From NCBI GenBank assembly GCA_933228675.1, contig OW121740.1, forward strand, positions 54,452,174 through 54,516,173: a DNA stretch of 64,000 nt, read 5' to 3'. Source of the stretch: Stomorhina lunata (Eukaryota > Arthropoda > Insecta > Diptera > Rhiniidae). This document shows positions 1 through 12,324 of this stretch, piece after piece; within the stretch, counting starts at the first letter, position 1, and every line of letters starts with the position of its first letter. A program made the position numbers and the translations under genes. The notes below the pieces were generated by a model. It was not told where the DNA came from. It made no database searches and saw only the letters and a list, made by a program, of their open reading frames with translations.

Positions 1-1135
1 ATATCGATATCTTAAAAATAAATTCAGTGTGAAATTTTCCGACTTACCAAAGATCCGAACAAACTGTTAAAATGACGGCTATTTAAAGCATTTAATTGGT
101 AAAATAACAAAGGATCGTTTGTAGAGGTTAGTCAAAAAATAACAGAGTTTTTTTTTGATTTCGTAATAATTTAAAAGTGTCCTTTTGGCACCGATCTGGA
201 TCCCATTAAGATAAAAATGTTCATACTAAAAAAGTTGAAAAGACCAAAATTTAAACAAATAATACAAATTTTTGTTAAAATTAAAGTCCAGTCATTTCTC
301 GATCACATTTTATAAACGATCTGAGGTTGTCCCAGAAATTTTACTATCTTTTAATGAAAAAGTGAAATAAAAAGTCGGTCGAATAGTTTAGAAGATACTT
401 TTATTAAAGTGACGTCATCTTTTCTAAAACCCAAAAAACTGTAATTTTTCTATATCTCAAAACTATTCTACTCTAGACGTTCACATCAAAATGTAATAAT
501 TCCATATTTTTTTTTACAATAATTTTTTTAAAAAAGTTATATTCCCTATGGGAATAGTTAGTACTTCAAGTCATAAGACGATGGCCTGAGTTATAAGTTT
601 AAAAAAATTCACTTTTCTAACAGCCAGAATGATTTGAAAAACGATCAAAATGAAAAAAATGTTTTATTTTGTACAAAATATTTCTTTTGGTATATCAAAA
701 AAAAAAAAAATCAGAATCAAAAAATTAACAAAGTATCTAACAAAAATCGAAACTAATTGATAAATAAATATATCGCGCATCTTACAAATGTACTTTTAAG
801 TAACATTTTTTTTCAATAAATGAAATTGTTACGTTTTGGTGCGAATGTCTACAAATATGCTTTGTCATGTGATCCGTTTTTGAACAACCCTTTTAGTTTC
901 TTTTAACGAACATGTGACACTATACAGATTTATGTATTTTTTTCTACAGAGGAAACCAAAAATGTCAACTATAAATCAAAGGTGTTTTGGAAATAATGTC
1001 GATTTTGAAGAAAACGGTCGAATTTCCCTTTATAAACTCTCTGGAAAAAAGTACCCAAAATAAAAAAGTACACATGTACACATTTAGGAAAAAAGTAACG
1101 AATTTTGGTTAGAAGTACACAAAACGTCAGCACTG
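1..1135. mobile_element. hAT-like non-autonomous element, copy 1 (left end outside window)
   Basis: Diverged copy of the element at 21026-23366: both share the stretch around 'GATCTGGATCC' (190 and 21760), an AAAGATCC region (47 and 21262) and a right end reading AAGTACACAAAACG followed by CAGCACTG. It ends at 1135. Roughly 200 bp of the left end seem to lie before the window. It holds a single CACATGTAC near 1071-1080, which is the unfilled site for the insertion found in the other copy. No credible reading frame; the 69-residue minus-strand ORF here is noise. Confidence 0.6.
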
Positions 1136-2531
1136 GCCCTGGTTGAGAAACAGTGCTAAGGTAAGCTATAGGAAACATGGTTTCAATTCCATTTGTTCCT
1201 CTAAAAACTTACCTTCACTTTTAAGTAAAATTACAATTAATATATATTTTTTATATATTATTTTTGTTAAATTTTTATTCATTTTTTTCAGTTTTATTTC
1301 AATAAATAAATTATAAGTTATAGAAAAAGTATAATAATACCGTATAACAATTGTTTATTATTATTTTTGTTTGTTTTTTCTTTTGTTATTATTTTAATTA
1401 TTTATTCTTCATGTTATATTTTTCTTTTTATTTGTTTCAAATTATTTAAACATTTTTTCTTGTTGTTTTTGGTTTAAATAATTATTTATATTATTATTAT
1501 TTGCTTTTAAGTTGCTTATACTTTTTTTTATTAATTTAAATTTATTTTGGTTTGTGGTTGTTTTTGTTGTTATTATGGGTAGAGATTTCAATTTAAATGA
1601 ATTTGAAATTGTTTTGTAATTTTTGTATTAAATGATTGGCTTTTTGTTATTTGGTTTTAATATTTTATTATTTTTTTTTTTTTGAACAAAGAAAAGAAAC
1701 CGAAGAAATTAACAAATATTTTATTTATTTTATTTTCTTTTTCTTAAGATTTTTTTTTTATTTATTTTGTTTCTTTTGGTTTTTAATAAATTTATTAAAT
1801 TTTCAATAACTATTTATGATTGTGTGTATTAAAATTAGAAAATATTTTTTTTTTGTATTTTTTTTAATAAATTTGAATTTGTTGTTTTTAAATAATAGAA
1901 ACAACTAGAATAAAAGAAAATTTATTTAAATTTTTTTGTTTAAGATTAAACTAAATATTGTAGATTTTTGCGTGGGATAAGTTAGAGTTTTAAATTATAT
2001 TTCTTTTTATTCTGTTTCCATTTCATTCCAGTTTTGTTTTTATTTTTTTTTTTCTTACACTTAGAGAAATTTTATGCTTTTTCTGTTTTATTTTGTTTAT
2101 ATCTTGAAATCTTGTTATATATTTTATATCTTTTTCAATTTATTGGTTTATTTTGGGGGGAATCTGGTGAAATTTTGTGTCAACGTTTTAAGTTCTGGTA
2201 ATTTACAATGATTTTTTCTTTGTCTTCAATATACACTGGGCTGCATAATTATAATTCCACACATCATCAAAACTTAGTTTAAGGTAACAAGCTTTTTACA
2301 TGTGTCTATTTTTGATACTTTTGACATTTTTCTAATTGTTGCTCATAATTTCTTAAATTAATAATCTCAATTAATTTAAGATAAAAAATACTGTCAGAAA
2401 TTTCAAAACTAAAAAACGCTTGAATCAAATAAATTATAAAGAAATTAAAAGATGTCTGTAAAGGCAGTGTAAACATTGTTAAATAGGTTCAAAATTTGTA
2501 TTGAACAAATTATTCTACCATAATTTTTTTC
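1136..2531. other. AT-rich unique DNA, no gene seen
   Basis: Strongly T-rich on the plus strand with short homopolymers, no element termini and no open frame with coding character. It resembles the AT-rich DNA around the two host exons and is taken as unique non-coding DNA, but no exon was found here. Confidence 0.5.
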
Positions 2532-2539
2532 ATTTTATC

Positions 2540-3276
2540 CAGGGACCGAAAATAACTGTTATTTTTGAATTTTTGATTAAAAAAAGCAAGGAAATGTCGT
2601 AAGTATAAGTATACCATTTTGATAGTCTTGAACAGAATTTTCATAAAATGCGATGATTTTTAAAAATCTGATTTTTATTTTTTAGAAAAAATAACAATTA
2701 TTTTTTGATTTTTATTTTTTTGAGCAAAAATAACAGTTATTTTTAACTTTTATTATTTCGATCATGAATAAAAGTAATTTTTTGACTTTTATTTTTTCGA
2801 GCAGAAATAAAAATTATTTTTGTCTTTTCAATCCTAATTATGATTGCGAAACTCAACTCCATTAATTTTTGAGCATATGCAAATTATTTTCACTGAAAAA
2901 TTATCTTTGTTTGACAAAAATTTTCAATAAATTTATCAGGAATTTAAACAAAATAACTTTTATTTCTACTCGAAAAAATAAAAGTCAGAAAATAACTTTT
3001 ATTTCTGCTCGAAAAAATAAAAGTCAAAAAATAACTTTTATTCATGCTCGAAATAATAAAAGTCAAAAAGAACTTTTATTTTTGCTCGAAAAAATAAAAG
3101 TTAAAAAATAACTTTTATTTTTGCTTGAAAAAATAAAAGTCAAAAATAACTGTTATTTTTTATAGAAAAAATTAAAGTAAAAAAATGACTTTTATTTCTG
3201 CTCGAAAAAATAAAAGTCAAAAATAACTTTTATTTTCTGACTTTTACGATAAAAGTTATAACACTTACGGTCCCTG
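2540..3276. mobile_element. Foldback-type hAT-like element, complete copy with 8-bp TSD
   Basis: Starts CAGGGACCG at 2540 and ends CGGTCCCTG at 3276. The 8-bp direct repeat ATTTTATC flanks it exactly (2532-2539 and 3277-3284), the size made by hAT transposases. The arms are arrays of a palindromic unit of about 37 bp built from 'AATAACTTTTATTT', 'TGCTCGAAAAAATAAAAGTC' and variants, in opposite orientation around a short unique centre (about 2840-2945). No transposase is present, so it must be non-autonomous. The 80-residue ORF across the array is a repeat artefact. Truncated relatives lie at 7326-8002 and 32535-33201. Confidence 0.85.
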
Positions 3277-3354
3277 ATTTTATCACTTATAGATTTATAT
3301 ATACCTCAGCTTTCTTGAGGTAAAAATGTTTAAATATTTTTGAAGGGAGGAACT

Positions 3355-3830
3355 TGAACAGCTTGTGCGTAAGAATACAATATTGAGTTTTTCGAGCATC
3401 GAATTTCATTCGCATGACCCCATTTCTAATTCGCAATTTAATGATTTATTCACATTTCTCCCCATTTATGTAATTTGATTTAAAATTTCGTATATTGCAA
3501 CTGGCGGGAAAAAAAACTCTAATTCAATATTTTCTCTATAGTATGTTTTTCGTTTTACTGGCCTATAAAACACAAACGAATGAGCTCTAAAAGACGATTA
3601 TGTATTGCGTAAGAAAGTTTGGGTTCCCTGATTTAAAAGTAACTATAGAAGAGGGCTACACAACCTAGTTCACAGTGTTGATCTATAGTGTACTTTTCTG
3701 TCAACTGTACTAAGTTGAGCTTCTTTAAAGCAATGGCCCTTGCATGAGAGTTATATTTAACTTTCGATCGGATAAACGTAACCTTTATTTTGTAAGTCAA
3801 TAGCACCTGATTCTTTAATATTTAGACTAA
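3355..3830 (-). pseudogene. Decayed non-LTR reverse-transcriptase fragments
   Basis: Matches the element at 27353-28535 in two blocks: 3368-3425 resembles about 28130-28195, and 3490-3800 resembles about 27500-27900 (shared GCAACTGGC, AATGAGCTCTA, TGAGAGTT). The blocks lie in swapped order, so this copy is rearranged as well as mutated. No frame is open. Confidence 0.6.
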
Positions 3831-4837
3831 CCAGATAAGGTAACATTATTAGCCATGCGTTTAGCATTAAAATAGAATACATTTTCACGACCCCATTCTA
3901 TAATTTGTAATAAGCAGGAGTAGGCAGCCCATACCACCAGAAGCCGATTAATTTTTTTATTTTTCGCAAATACCACAAAAAAAAAGATAGGCAAAACAAA
4001 TTAAAATCCAATTTATAGCAATAAAATACATAGTTCGAGAGAACAAAGAAAAAAATGTATTCTCGAACATGGTTGCCACGACAATATAATTTTTGTAAAC
4101 ATTGGGAATATTTTTGTAAACATTGGGAATATTTTTCAAAATAGAAATAAATTCCAATATTAAACAATTTTTATATTTTTTTAGATATTTTCGATTTAAA
4201 ATTTTTTTTATAGAAAAATTTTTAATAAAAATATTTTTCTTTGGAAAATTCTTCGATAAAAATTATATTTCATAGAACATTTTTCGATAAAAAATATTTT
4301 TCTGTAAAAATTTTTGAAAAAAATATTTTTTTTATCAAAAAATGTTCAAGTCTTCTATAAAAAAATTTTTGATACAATAATTTTCTATAGAAAAATTTTT
4401 GATAAAAAAAATTTTCTATAGAAAAATTTTTAATAAAAAAATTTTTTTTAGAAAAATTTCAAATTTCACAAAGAGATAGTTAAATACTGAATCAAGCGCG
4501 CCCTAAAAATGAGTCTGCCAACGTCATACAAAGCAATTTTTTTTGGGGGGGAGGCTATTAATGTGTTGAAGTATGGATTTTGTTTGAACGAGTCGTCCAA
4601 AATTTGACCATCCGCATGGAATTCAGTCGTTATGTTTGAACGAGTCCTCCAAAATTTTACCTTCCACATGGGTCCCTTCAGACTTTATTTAAACTGCCTC
4701 CCTAATTGTTTCCTTTATAACAAAATTTAAGTATAAGGATTTTTGCTTACAACACTCGAAGAGGTTGAACCCAATATAATTCAACAGAGGTATTTTTTTT
4801 GATCTTGGTATTACTATTTTTTAATAACTGTAGTTAA
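3831..4837. repeat. AT-rich DNA with degenerate AT minisatellite (about 4195-4460)
   Basis: From about 4195 to 4460 a unit like 'GAAAAATTTTTGATAAAAA' recurs with many changes. A small direct duplication of about 40 bp (TTTGAACGAGTC..TCCAAAATTT) lies at 4579-4620 and 4634-4670. The short ORFs crossing it are low-complexity noise. Confidence 0.4.
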
Positions 4838-4987
4838 GGGGCTGTTCACATATTACGTAACGCTATTTTCCCAATATTTTTTATGTATAACACATTTTAA
4901 TAGAAATACGCATACAAAATTCCTCCACCGTAACAAAAGTCATATCCACTCCCTCCTAAGAGCGTTAAGTAATATCTGAACAGCCCC
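4838..4987. mobile_element. PIF/Harbinger-like MITE, 150 bp
   Basis: Inverted ends GGGGCTGTTCACATATTACG (left) and, on the other strand, GGGGCTGTTCAGATATTACT (right). A 3-bp TAA is duplicated at 4835-4837 and 4988-4990. GGGGCTGTT-type ends with a 3-bp T/A duplication are typical of PIF/Harbinger (Tourist-like) elements. Too short to code. Confidence 0.7.
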
Positions 4988-4990
4988 TAA

Positions 4991-5281
4991 CCGACCGAGA
5001 ACCAGAGTATTTATATTTTTGGATTGTAAATCCGTAGTAAAGATTTTATTTGATGGTGTTATTATTGCAGACCCGTAGTTAGTCGCTTAAAAACCAAAGA
5101 TTTTATCTCGTCGAAGCACTATTCTATAACACCTAGTAAACTGACAAAGAGCCGAAATATGTATCCAATCGGATTGCGACTTCATAGTTAGCCCTTCGAG
5201 AGCTTAAGATTTTATCTCATCAGAGTATAAATTGGCTATATTTAGCCGACATAGACCCGAAGCATTTATCTTTATAAGGCT
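4991..5281. other. Intergenic/intronic DNA, nothing recognised
   Basis: Ordinary base composition. AAGATTTTAT recurs several times (5041, 5098, 5209), suggesting an old degenerate repeat. No frame or terminus seen. Confidence 0.3.
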
Positions 5282-6370
5282 CTACACCATTTTCAATTGT
5301 AATTGAGAAATTTTCAAATTGAATTGAGAAATTTTCAATTGAAATTGAGAATTTTCAATTGAAATTGAGAAATATTCAATTGGAATTGAGAATTTTCAAT
5401 TGAAATTGAGAAATTTTCAATTGAAATTGAGACTTTTCAATTGAAATTGAGAAATATTCAATTGAAATTGAGAATTTTCAGTTGAAAATGAGAAATTTTC
5501 AATTTAAATTGAGAAATTTTCAATTGAAATTGAGAATTTTTCAATTGGAAATGAGAATTTGTAAATTGAAATTGAGAAAATCTAATTTGGAAATGAGAAA
5601 TTTTCAATTGAAATTGAGAATTTGTAAATTTAAATTGAGAATTTTTCAATTGAAATTGAGAAAAGCAAAATTGAAAATGAGGTTGGTTTTTTTAATTGAA
5701 ATTGAGAAATTTTCAATTGGAATTGAGAAATTTTCAAATGAAAATGAGAAATTTACAATTGAAAATGAGAAATTTTCAATTGAAAATGAGAAATTTTCAA
5801 TTGAAATTGAGAATGAGGTTGAAATTCCACTTGGGGTGTTCTCAATTTCAATTGAAAAATTCTCAATTTAAATTTAAAATTTCTCAATTTCAATTGAAAA
5901 TTTCTCAATTTCAATTGAAAATTTCTCATTTTCAATTGAAAAATTCTCATTTTCAATTGAAAACTTCTCAATTTCAATTAAAAAATTCAACCTCATTTTC
6001 AATTGTGCTTTTCCCAATTTCAATTGAAAAATTCTCAATTTAAATTTAAAAATTCTCAATTTCAATTGGGCTTTTCTCAATTTCAATTTAAAAATTCTCA
6101 ATTTCATTTGAAAATTTCTCAATTTCAATTAAATGTTTCTCATTTCCAATTAAGGTTTTCTCAATTTCAATTGAAAATTTCTCATTTTTAATTGAAAATT
6201 CTCAATTTCAATTGAAAATTTCTCAATTTCAAATGAAAATTCTCAATTTCAATTGAAAATTTCTCATTTTCAATTGAAAATTCTCAATTTCAATTGAAAA
6301 TTTCTCAATTTCAATTGAATATTCTCAATTTCAATTGAATATTTCTCAGTTTCAATTGAAAATGGTGTAG
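5282..6370. mobile_element. Foldback element with CTACACC ends, copy 1
   Basis: Bounded by CTACACCATTTTCAATTG at 5282 and its complement CAATTGAAAATGGTGTAG ending at 6370. The left half is a tandem array of 'AATTGAAATTGAGAAATTTT' variants (about 17-18 bp); the right half is the same array inverted. The turn lies near 5815-5850 around CCACTTGGGGTG. The whole 1.09 kb can fold on itself. Several ORFs of 60-130 residues on both strands are repetitive (QLKxSQF-type) by-products of the array. No clear TSD. A second copy lies at 40909-41921. Confidence 0.8.
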
Positions 6371-7325
6371 TAAGCCCAATGAATTATTATTTCATAATTT
6401 AATATATTGGATCATAATTCCAGGATAACCTTTTGAAGACTATATGCGACTATGCCCGGAGTTTTTTAGCTTATATAATAGTCCAGGTAATAGATACAGT
6501 AAATTTGTAAAAAAAAATGTATGGCATGAGTCTCTATCGAGCGCCACTTATACCGTATAAGCCTTCGAATTTCCAAAAAAAAAATATTTATCACCATAAA
6601 TATTTTTTTTGGTGGGTAAAATTAGGGAGCTAGGGGATGAGGGTCAGTTTTGTTTTGGACCCAATCTTTATTTATAAAAAAATGTTATGGATAAGTTTGA
6701 GTAAGCTTCAAGCTGCCTATATTTGATCAAATTAGGTTTGGCAACTATGTTTGCCTATAGGTTCCTAAAAAACTTTACAATTATAAGTTTACTTTCACAC
6801 ACGTCAGGTTTGGCTCATCAAGTCTTGAATTTGCAAAACATTATCGGCCATACTACCACTGGGTACAACTGTGAATAATGCCAGGTTAAATCCTCATTGT
6901 TTCCCTGTTGCCTTTTGCACACCTACAATGCAAATGTGCCCTTTTAAGCACTGTCTGTGATCATTGTTACCCAAGAAGATAGATTCCTCTAGGGGAGTTT
7001 TGTATATTCTGGTAAACAGCGGCAATTAAGTCACAACTACTTCAAGAGATATCTTTGAGGGATTCTCAAAATTCTACCCACAGTTCGAGAATAATAAAAT
7101 TTCAAATAAAGAAATATTCAACGAAAGCCATGTTATTGATAATTTGAATAAAAAAATGGTTGAATGATGATTTTGAAAAAAGGTGAACTCTATTTATTTA
7201 TGTATATTTTAAATAGGAAACAAAATGGTAGAGTGGTATTAAACTTGCAACATCGTTTGTTGGGTCACATTGACCCAAAGGATGTTAAATGTGAGTAAAT
7301 CGTGCTTTGAAATAAAGAAAAATGT
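6371..7325. other. Non-coding DNA, nothing recognised
   Basis: Less AT-rich than its surroundings around 6790-7080, which may be an old eroded element, but no conserved frame or terminus could be read on either strand. Confidence 0.3.
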
Positions 7326-8002
7326 CAGAAAATAACTTTTATTTCTGTTCGAAAAAATAAAAGTCAAAAAATAACTTTTATTCATGCTCGAAATAATAAA
7401 AGTCAAAAATAACTGTTATTTTTGCTCGAAAAAATAAAAGTTAAAAAATAACTTTTATTTTTGCTTGAAAAAATAAAAGTCAAAAATAACTGTTATTTTT
7501 TATCGAAAAAATAAAAGTAAAAGACCAACTTTTATTTCTGCTCGAAAAAATAAAAGTCAAAAAATAACTTTTATTCATGCTCGAAATAATAAAAGTCAAA
7601 TATAACTGTTATTTTTGCTCGAAAAAATAAAAGTTAAAAATAACTTTTATTTTTGCTTGAAAAAATAAAAGTTAAAAATAACTGTTATTTTTTCATCGAA
7701 AAAATAAAAGTATAAGAATAACTTTTATTTCTGCTCGAAAAAATAAAAGTAAAAAAAATAACTTTTATTCATGCTCGAAATAATAAAAGTCAAAAATAAC
7801 TGTTATTTTTGCTCGAAAAAATAAAAGTTAAAAATAACTTTTATTTTTGCTTGAACAAATAAAAGTCAAAAATAACTGTTATTTTTTATCGAAAAAATAA
7901 AAGTAAAAAATTACTGTTATTTCTGCTCGAAAAAATAAAAGTCAAAAAATAACTTATATTTTCTGACTTTTACGATAAAAGTTATAACAGTTACGGTCCC
8001 TG
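7326..8002. mobile_element. Foldback hAT-like element, copy 2, left end lost
   Basis: Same palindromic 'TGCTCGAAAAAATAAAAGTC' array as 2540-3276, ending in the family terminus CGGTCCCTG at 8002. The left CAGGGACCG end is missing, the array starting abruptly at about 7326. The higher-order unit (about 200 bp) repeats roughly three times, so the array grew by segmental duplication. Confidence 0.75.
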
Positions 8003-8011
8003 CTGTCTACC

Positions 8012-10024
8012 TTATATGGTATAGATTTTACAGGCTCCCAAATTTGGACATCTCGGGTAATTTTTAAAAATTGGCAATGTTTACGACTCAATAACTTCTA
8101 AACGCATTGTCCGATTTTAATAGATTTGACGTCTTTGGAAAGGATTTCTTCTTTTAGATGTATCTATTATCTTTTCTTAAGGAAAATATTAAAACTCAAT
8201 TATTTGGCATGAAAATTTGTGACTTGGTTAGCGAAATTTTTACTGAATAAAGTTAACATAGTTGCTCATTTACCGTAAAAAAATATAGAAAATAAAAATA
8301 CCGTTTTCAGGATATTTATCGATAAAGGACATTTTTATAGTAAAGGTCCTTAAAAGAGGATAATATATAAATATTATTCTAAAATATAAATAATATAAAA
8401 GAAGAATCTTATATTAATCTTTTCCAAATTTTTCAAAAATTTCTTATTTTTATAGGAAATTTTTAAAAAATTTCTTATTTTTATAGGAAATTTTTAAAAA
8501 ATTTCTTATTTTTATAGGAAAATTTTCAAAAATTTCTTATTTTTATAGGAAATTTTTCAAAAATGTCTTATTTTTATAGGAAATTTTTCAAAAATTTCTT
8601 ATTTTTATAGGAAATTTTTCAAAAATTTCTTATTATTATAGGAAATTTTTCAAAAATTTCTTATTTTTATAGGAAATTTTTCAAAAATTTCTTATTATTA
8701 TAGGAAATTTTTCAAAAATTTCTTATTTTTATTGGAAATTTTTCAAAAATTTCTTATTTTTATAGGAAATTTTTCAAAAATTTCTTATTTTTATGGGAAA
8801 TTTTAAAAAATTTTCTTATTTTTATAGGAAATTTTTCAAAAATTTCTTGTATTTATAGGAAATTTTTCAAAAATTTCTTATTTTTATGGGAAATTTTAAA
8901 AAATTTCTTATTTTTATAGGAGATTTTTCAAAAATTTCTTATATTTATAGGAAATTTTTCAAAAATTTCTTATTTTTATAGGAAATTTTTCAAAAATTTC
9001 TTATTTTTATAGGAAATTTTTCAAAAATTTCTTATTTTTATAGGAAATTTTTTTAAAAATTTCTTATTTTTATAGGAATTTTTCAAAAATTTCTTATTTT
9101 TATAGGAGATTTTTCAAAAATTTCTTATATTTATAGGAAATTTTTCAAAAATATCTTATTTTTATAGGAAATTTTTCAAAAATTTCTTATTTTTATAGGA
9201 AATTTTTCAAAAATTTCTTATTTTTATAGAAAATTTCCTTTTTTTATAGGAAATTTTTCAAAATTTTTTTATTTTTTTTAGGAATTTTTTTTTAAAATTT
9301 CTTATTTTTATAGGAAATTTTTCAAAAATTTCTTATTTTTATAGGAAATTTTTCAAAAATTTCTTATTTTTATAGGAAATTTTTCAAAAATTTCTTATTT
9401 TTATAGGAAATTTTTCAAAAATTTCTTATTTTTATAGGAAATTTTTCAAAAATTTCTTATTTTTATAGGAAATTTTTCAAAAATTTCTTATTTTTATAGG
9501 AAATTTTTCAAAAATTTCTTATTTTTATAGGAAAATTTTCAAAAATTTCTTATTTTTATAGGAATTTTTCAAAAATTTCTTATTTTTATAGGAAATTTTT
9601 CAAAAATTTCTTATTTTTATGGGAAATTTTAAAAAATTTTCTTATTTTTATAGGAAATTTTTTAAAAATTTCTTATTTTTATAGGAACTTTTTTAAAAAT
9701 TTCTTATTTTTATAGTAAATTGTTCAAAAATTTTTTAGTTTTACAGTAAATTATTAAAAATTTTCTTTTATAAGAAATTTTGCAAAAATTTCTTATTTTA
9801 ATAGGAAATCTTTCAAAAATTTCTTATTTTTATAGAAAATTTTTCCAAAATTTCTTATTTTTATAGGAAATTTTTCAAAAATTTCTTATTTTTTTTTTTT
9901 TTTTGTAAATTTATTTAAATCTGAACACGCGTTCAGAAGTTATTGAGCTGTGAACGTTGCCAATTTTTCACAAAAATATACGAGACGTCCAACTTTGGGA
10001 GCCTGTAAAATCTAAACGATATAA
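8012..10024. mobile_element. Element with long inverted ends enclosing a 31-bp satellite
   Basis: The left flank runs TAGATTTTACAGGCTCCCAA (8022 on) to about 8135. Its inverted counterpart at about 9905-10014 ends GGGAGCCTGTAAAATCTA. Shared blocks inside the arms include AAAAATTGGCAA and ACTCAATAACTTCT/GCTCAATAACTTCT. Similarity reaches about 8012 and 10024 (TTATAT). Between them, from about 8430 to 9890, lies the 31-bp array listed separately. No TSD and no coding frame were found. Confidence 0.65.
8430..9890. repeat. 31-bp tandem satellite array
   Basis: The unit is CAAAAATTTCTTATTTTTAT followed by AGGAAATTTTT (31 bp), repeated roughly 45 times with few substitutions and occasional 1-2 bp indels. 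Copies at 9300-9540 are nearly identical, implying recent expansion. It sits wholly inside the inverted flanks at 8012-10024. Confidence 0.9.
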
Positions 10025-11612
10025 AATATGAGGCTGGTTTTTACACCATAAAATCCGGAGAAGATATATTTTTGGGACGAAATTTTTCGGAATCATTCCG
10101 TTATGAAACACTTACAAAAAACCTAAATGTTATTTTGAATTAATTATATTAAATTAAGGAGATAAATGTAAAAAATATTAAAAACAGGCACTAAAAAATG
10201 TAGATTTAAGCTAAATTCCTCAAAGATAGGCGGAATTATAGTTATGCAACGCAGTATATTTGCAGTATATTAGGTTTTTAATTTAATTATGAAGAATTTT
10301 TAAAGTAAATATTTTTTGTATTTGTAACGGGATTGTATAGAATTTAAATATCAGTTTTTGTTTTCTTTAATTTGTTTAATTCTTTTTTTTTTTTTGTTTT
10401 TTGGTTGTAATATATTTATAAATATGTTTTGTATATGCTTCTTCTTTTTAAGGATTTGTATGTAATTGTATGCATTTGAATTTATGTACGATTTCATCAG
10501 AATTACTCATAAATATATATTTATTTTTAATATTTTGTATTTAGGTTTTGTTTTTGTCGATATTGTTTTAAAGCAAAAAAGGTACATTTCAAAGTATATT
10601 TTTTCTTCTTCTTTTTAATTATTTATGGCATTTTGTTAAAGGTTTCATGTCTTCTTTTATTATTATTATAATTATTATAATAATATAAAATTTATAAGAT
10701 AGATATTTTTATTTTCTTTTAATTTGTTATTAATTAATTAATTAATGATATATTATGCTTTAATAGGAAACTTGTTTGTTTTTTTTTTTTTCTTTTAAAT
10801 TTAAAATAAAGCACTAAATTTTGGAAATATATATATTTTTGTTTATGCATATGTTTTATGTAAATATGTAAGTATGTAATTTAATTTTAATTAAGCCCAA
10901 GAAAAATCCTTTAGTTTTATTTAAAATAAAAAAAAATAATAGAAATTAAATTTTTTTTTAAGAATCTAAATTTAAAAAAAAAATCATAGTAAAATGATAA
11001 CCTCTTAAATGTTATGCTATTAGTTTTTAGTGATTTAAATGTCTAAGTTCCAGTATTTAGTTTTTTTTTTATTTTCAAATGTTTTAATGTTTCAAGTGTT
11101 TTTTATATTTTATAATATTTTTTTATTTCAACTAATATTTTCTGTATTTTTCTCTTTGTGTATATTTATGTTTTCTTTTTTTATAATTTTTGTTTATTTA
11201 TTGGTCTATTCGCTTTGGTTTCTTTACTTTACGAGGTTTTAGTTATTGCAATTATATATTTTTCTTGTCAATCTTTTTTAATTAGTTTAGGTTTTTCTTT
11301 CAGCTAAATATAAGCAAGTTTGGTTTTGTTATAAATCATTCATTATATGTTGCACTAATTTCTTTCAGTGTTTTAACGGTTCCTGTCAACAATATTAAAA
11401 GTGATGCCATGTTGTTCAGTTTAAAAGCGTTTAAATCAAAAAGTTTGTATTTGGTTTAAAAGACTTAAATAGAAAATTCTAAAGTGTTCAAAGAGAAATT
11501 TCAAGCTTAAGAATTTATGCTATAACATTGACAAGACTTTGTTACAACAATAGGTCCGTTCGTTTACTTAGTGGGTTTACTGAACAGAAAACATTTTTAC
11601 AGAATAGCATTT
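10025..11612. other. AT-rich unique DNA, no gene seen
   Basis: T-rich with poly-T runs and microsatellite-like TAAT stretches. The 67-residue Phe-rich ORF at 11039-11242 reflects the T bias and has no recognisable domain. About 11290-11600 is less biased but unassigned. Confidence 0.45.
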
Positions 11613-12324
11613 TTATACCCTTCACCACCATAGGTGGAAAGGGTATTAGAAGTTTGTGCTGATGTATGATGTATATTTGTCTTAGACCCCCCTTTTAGTA
11701 TAACAATAGGCTTATAATCACTTTTTGAGTCGATTTAGCGATGTCATTCCTTCCGTCTGGCTGGCTGGCTGGACCCCCATGTAGACCATGTAATCAAAGT
11801 ACAGTTCAAAATTCATAAGATAGTTTGATGAAATTTGGCAAAGATAATTTTTTTGATAGTGGGACCATAATTTTTTTGAAATTTGTCGCAGTCGGTCCTT
11901 TATTTATGGTATCTCCCATAGGTCTCACTTCCCGGAATTGATATTTTGCCCACAAATACTGCTTGTGTAAACATAAATCACTGTACCAAATTTCGTTGAA
12001 ATCGGACCACATTTGACCATAATTCCGAAACAAACTTTTCTGTCAAAACGCACTAAATGGGACAAAAATCACTAAAACGCCCGTAAATCTGAAAATAATG
12101 AGAGTTTTTAGTCTATTTTTTGCATACATAATTTTTTTGAAAGCTGTATTCAATTTTTCGAGATAATTGGTCCTAGCTGACCCTAGTTCTCATATAGGTC
12201 CAAATGACGAAAACAGCTTAAATATATAATTTTGAGAAAATCTTTGTATGAACACCTTTGACCTTAGTGGTAGAGGGTATCGTATGGTCGGGCTTGGCCG
12301 ACTATAGCACTTTCTAACTTGTTT
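11613..12324 (+). mobile_element. DINE-1/Helentron-like repeat, family A copy 1
   Basis: Begins TTATACCCTTCACCACC with a hairpin (ATACCC..GGGTAT). It has a short minisatellite TCTGGCTGGCTGGCTGG at 11756 and ends with the hairpin GTCGGGCTTGGCCGAC (12277-12302 region), then a short spacer to CTTGTTTTA. Subterminal inverted ATACCCT/AGGGTAT, an internal minisatellite and a 3' hairpin are hallmarks of DINE-1/Helentron-like elements. A second copy is at 37529-38330. The minus-strand ORF inside is not a gene. Confidence 0.6.

Noticed and set aside
2869..3111. 80-residue Lys/Ser-rich ORF
   Set aside because: Encoded wholly by the palindromic repeat array of a non-autonomous element.
5458..6191. Several ORFs of 60-130 residues with QLKxSQF-like repeats on both strands
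   Set aside because: They are translations of the 17-18 bp foldback array; both strands are open only because the unit lacks stops in some frames.
8430..9890. CRISPR-like array
   Set aside because: Units are contiguous with no spacers, extremely AT-rich, and lie in an evidently eukaryotic genome.
11039..11242. Phe-rich membrane-like ORF
   Set aside because: A direct product of T-rich DNA; no start context or domain.
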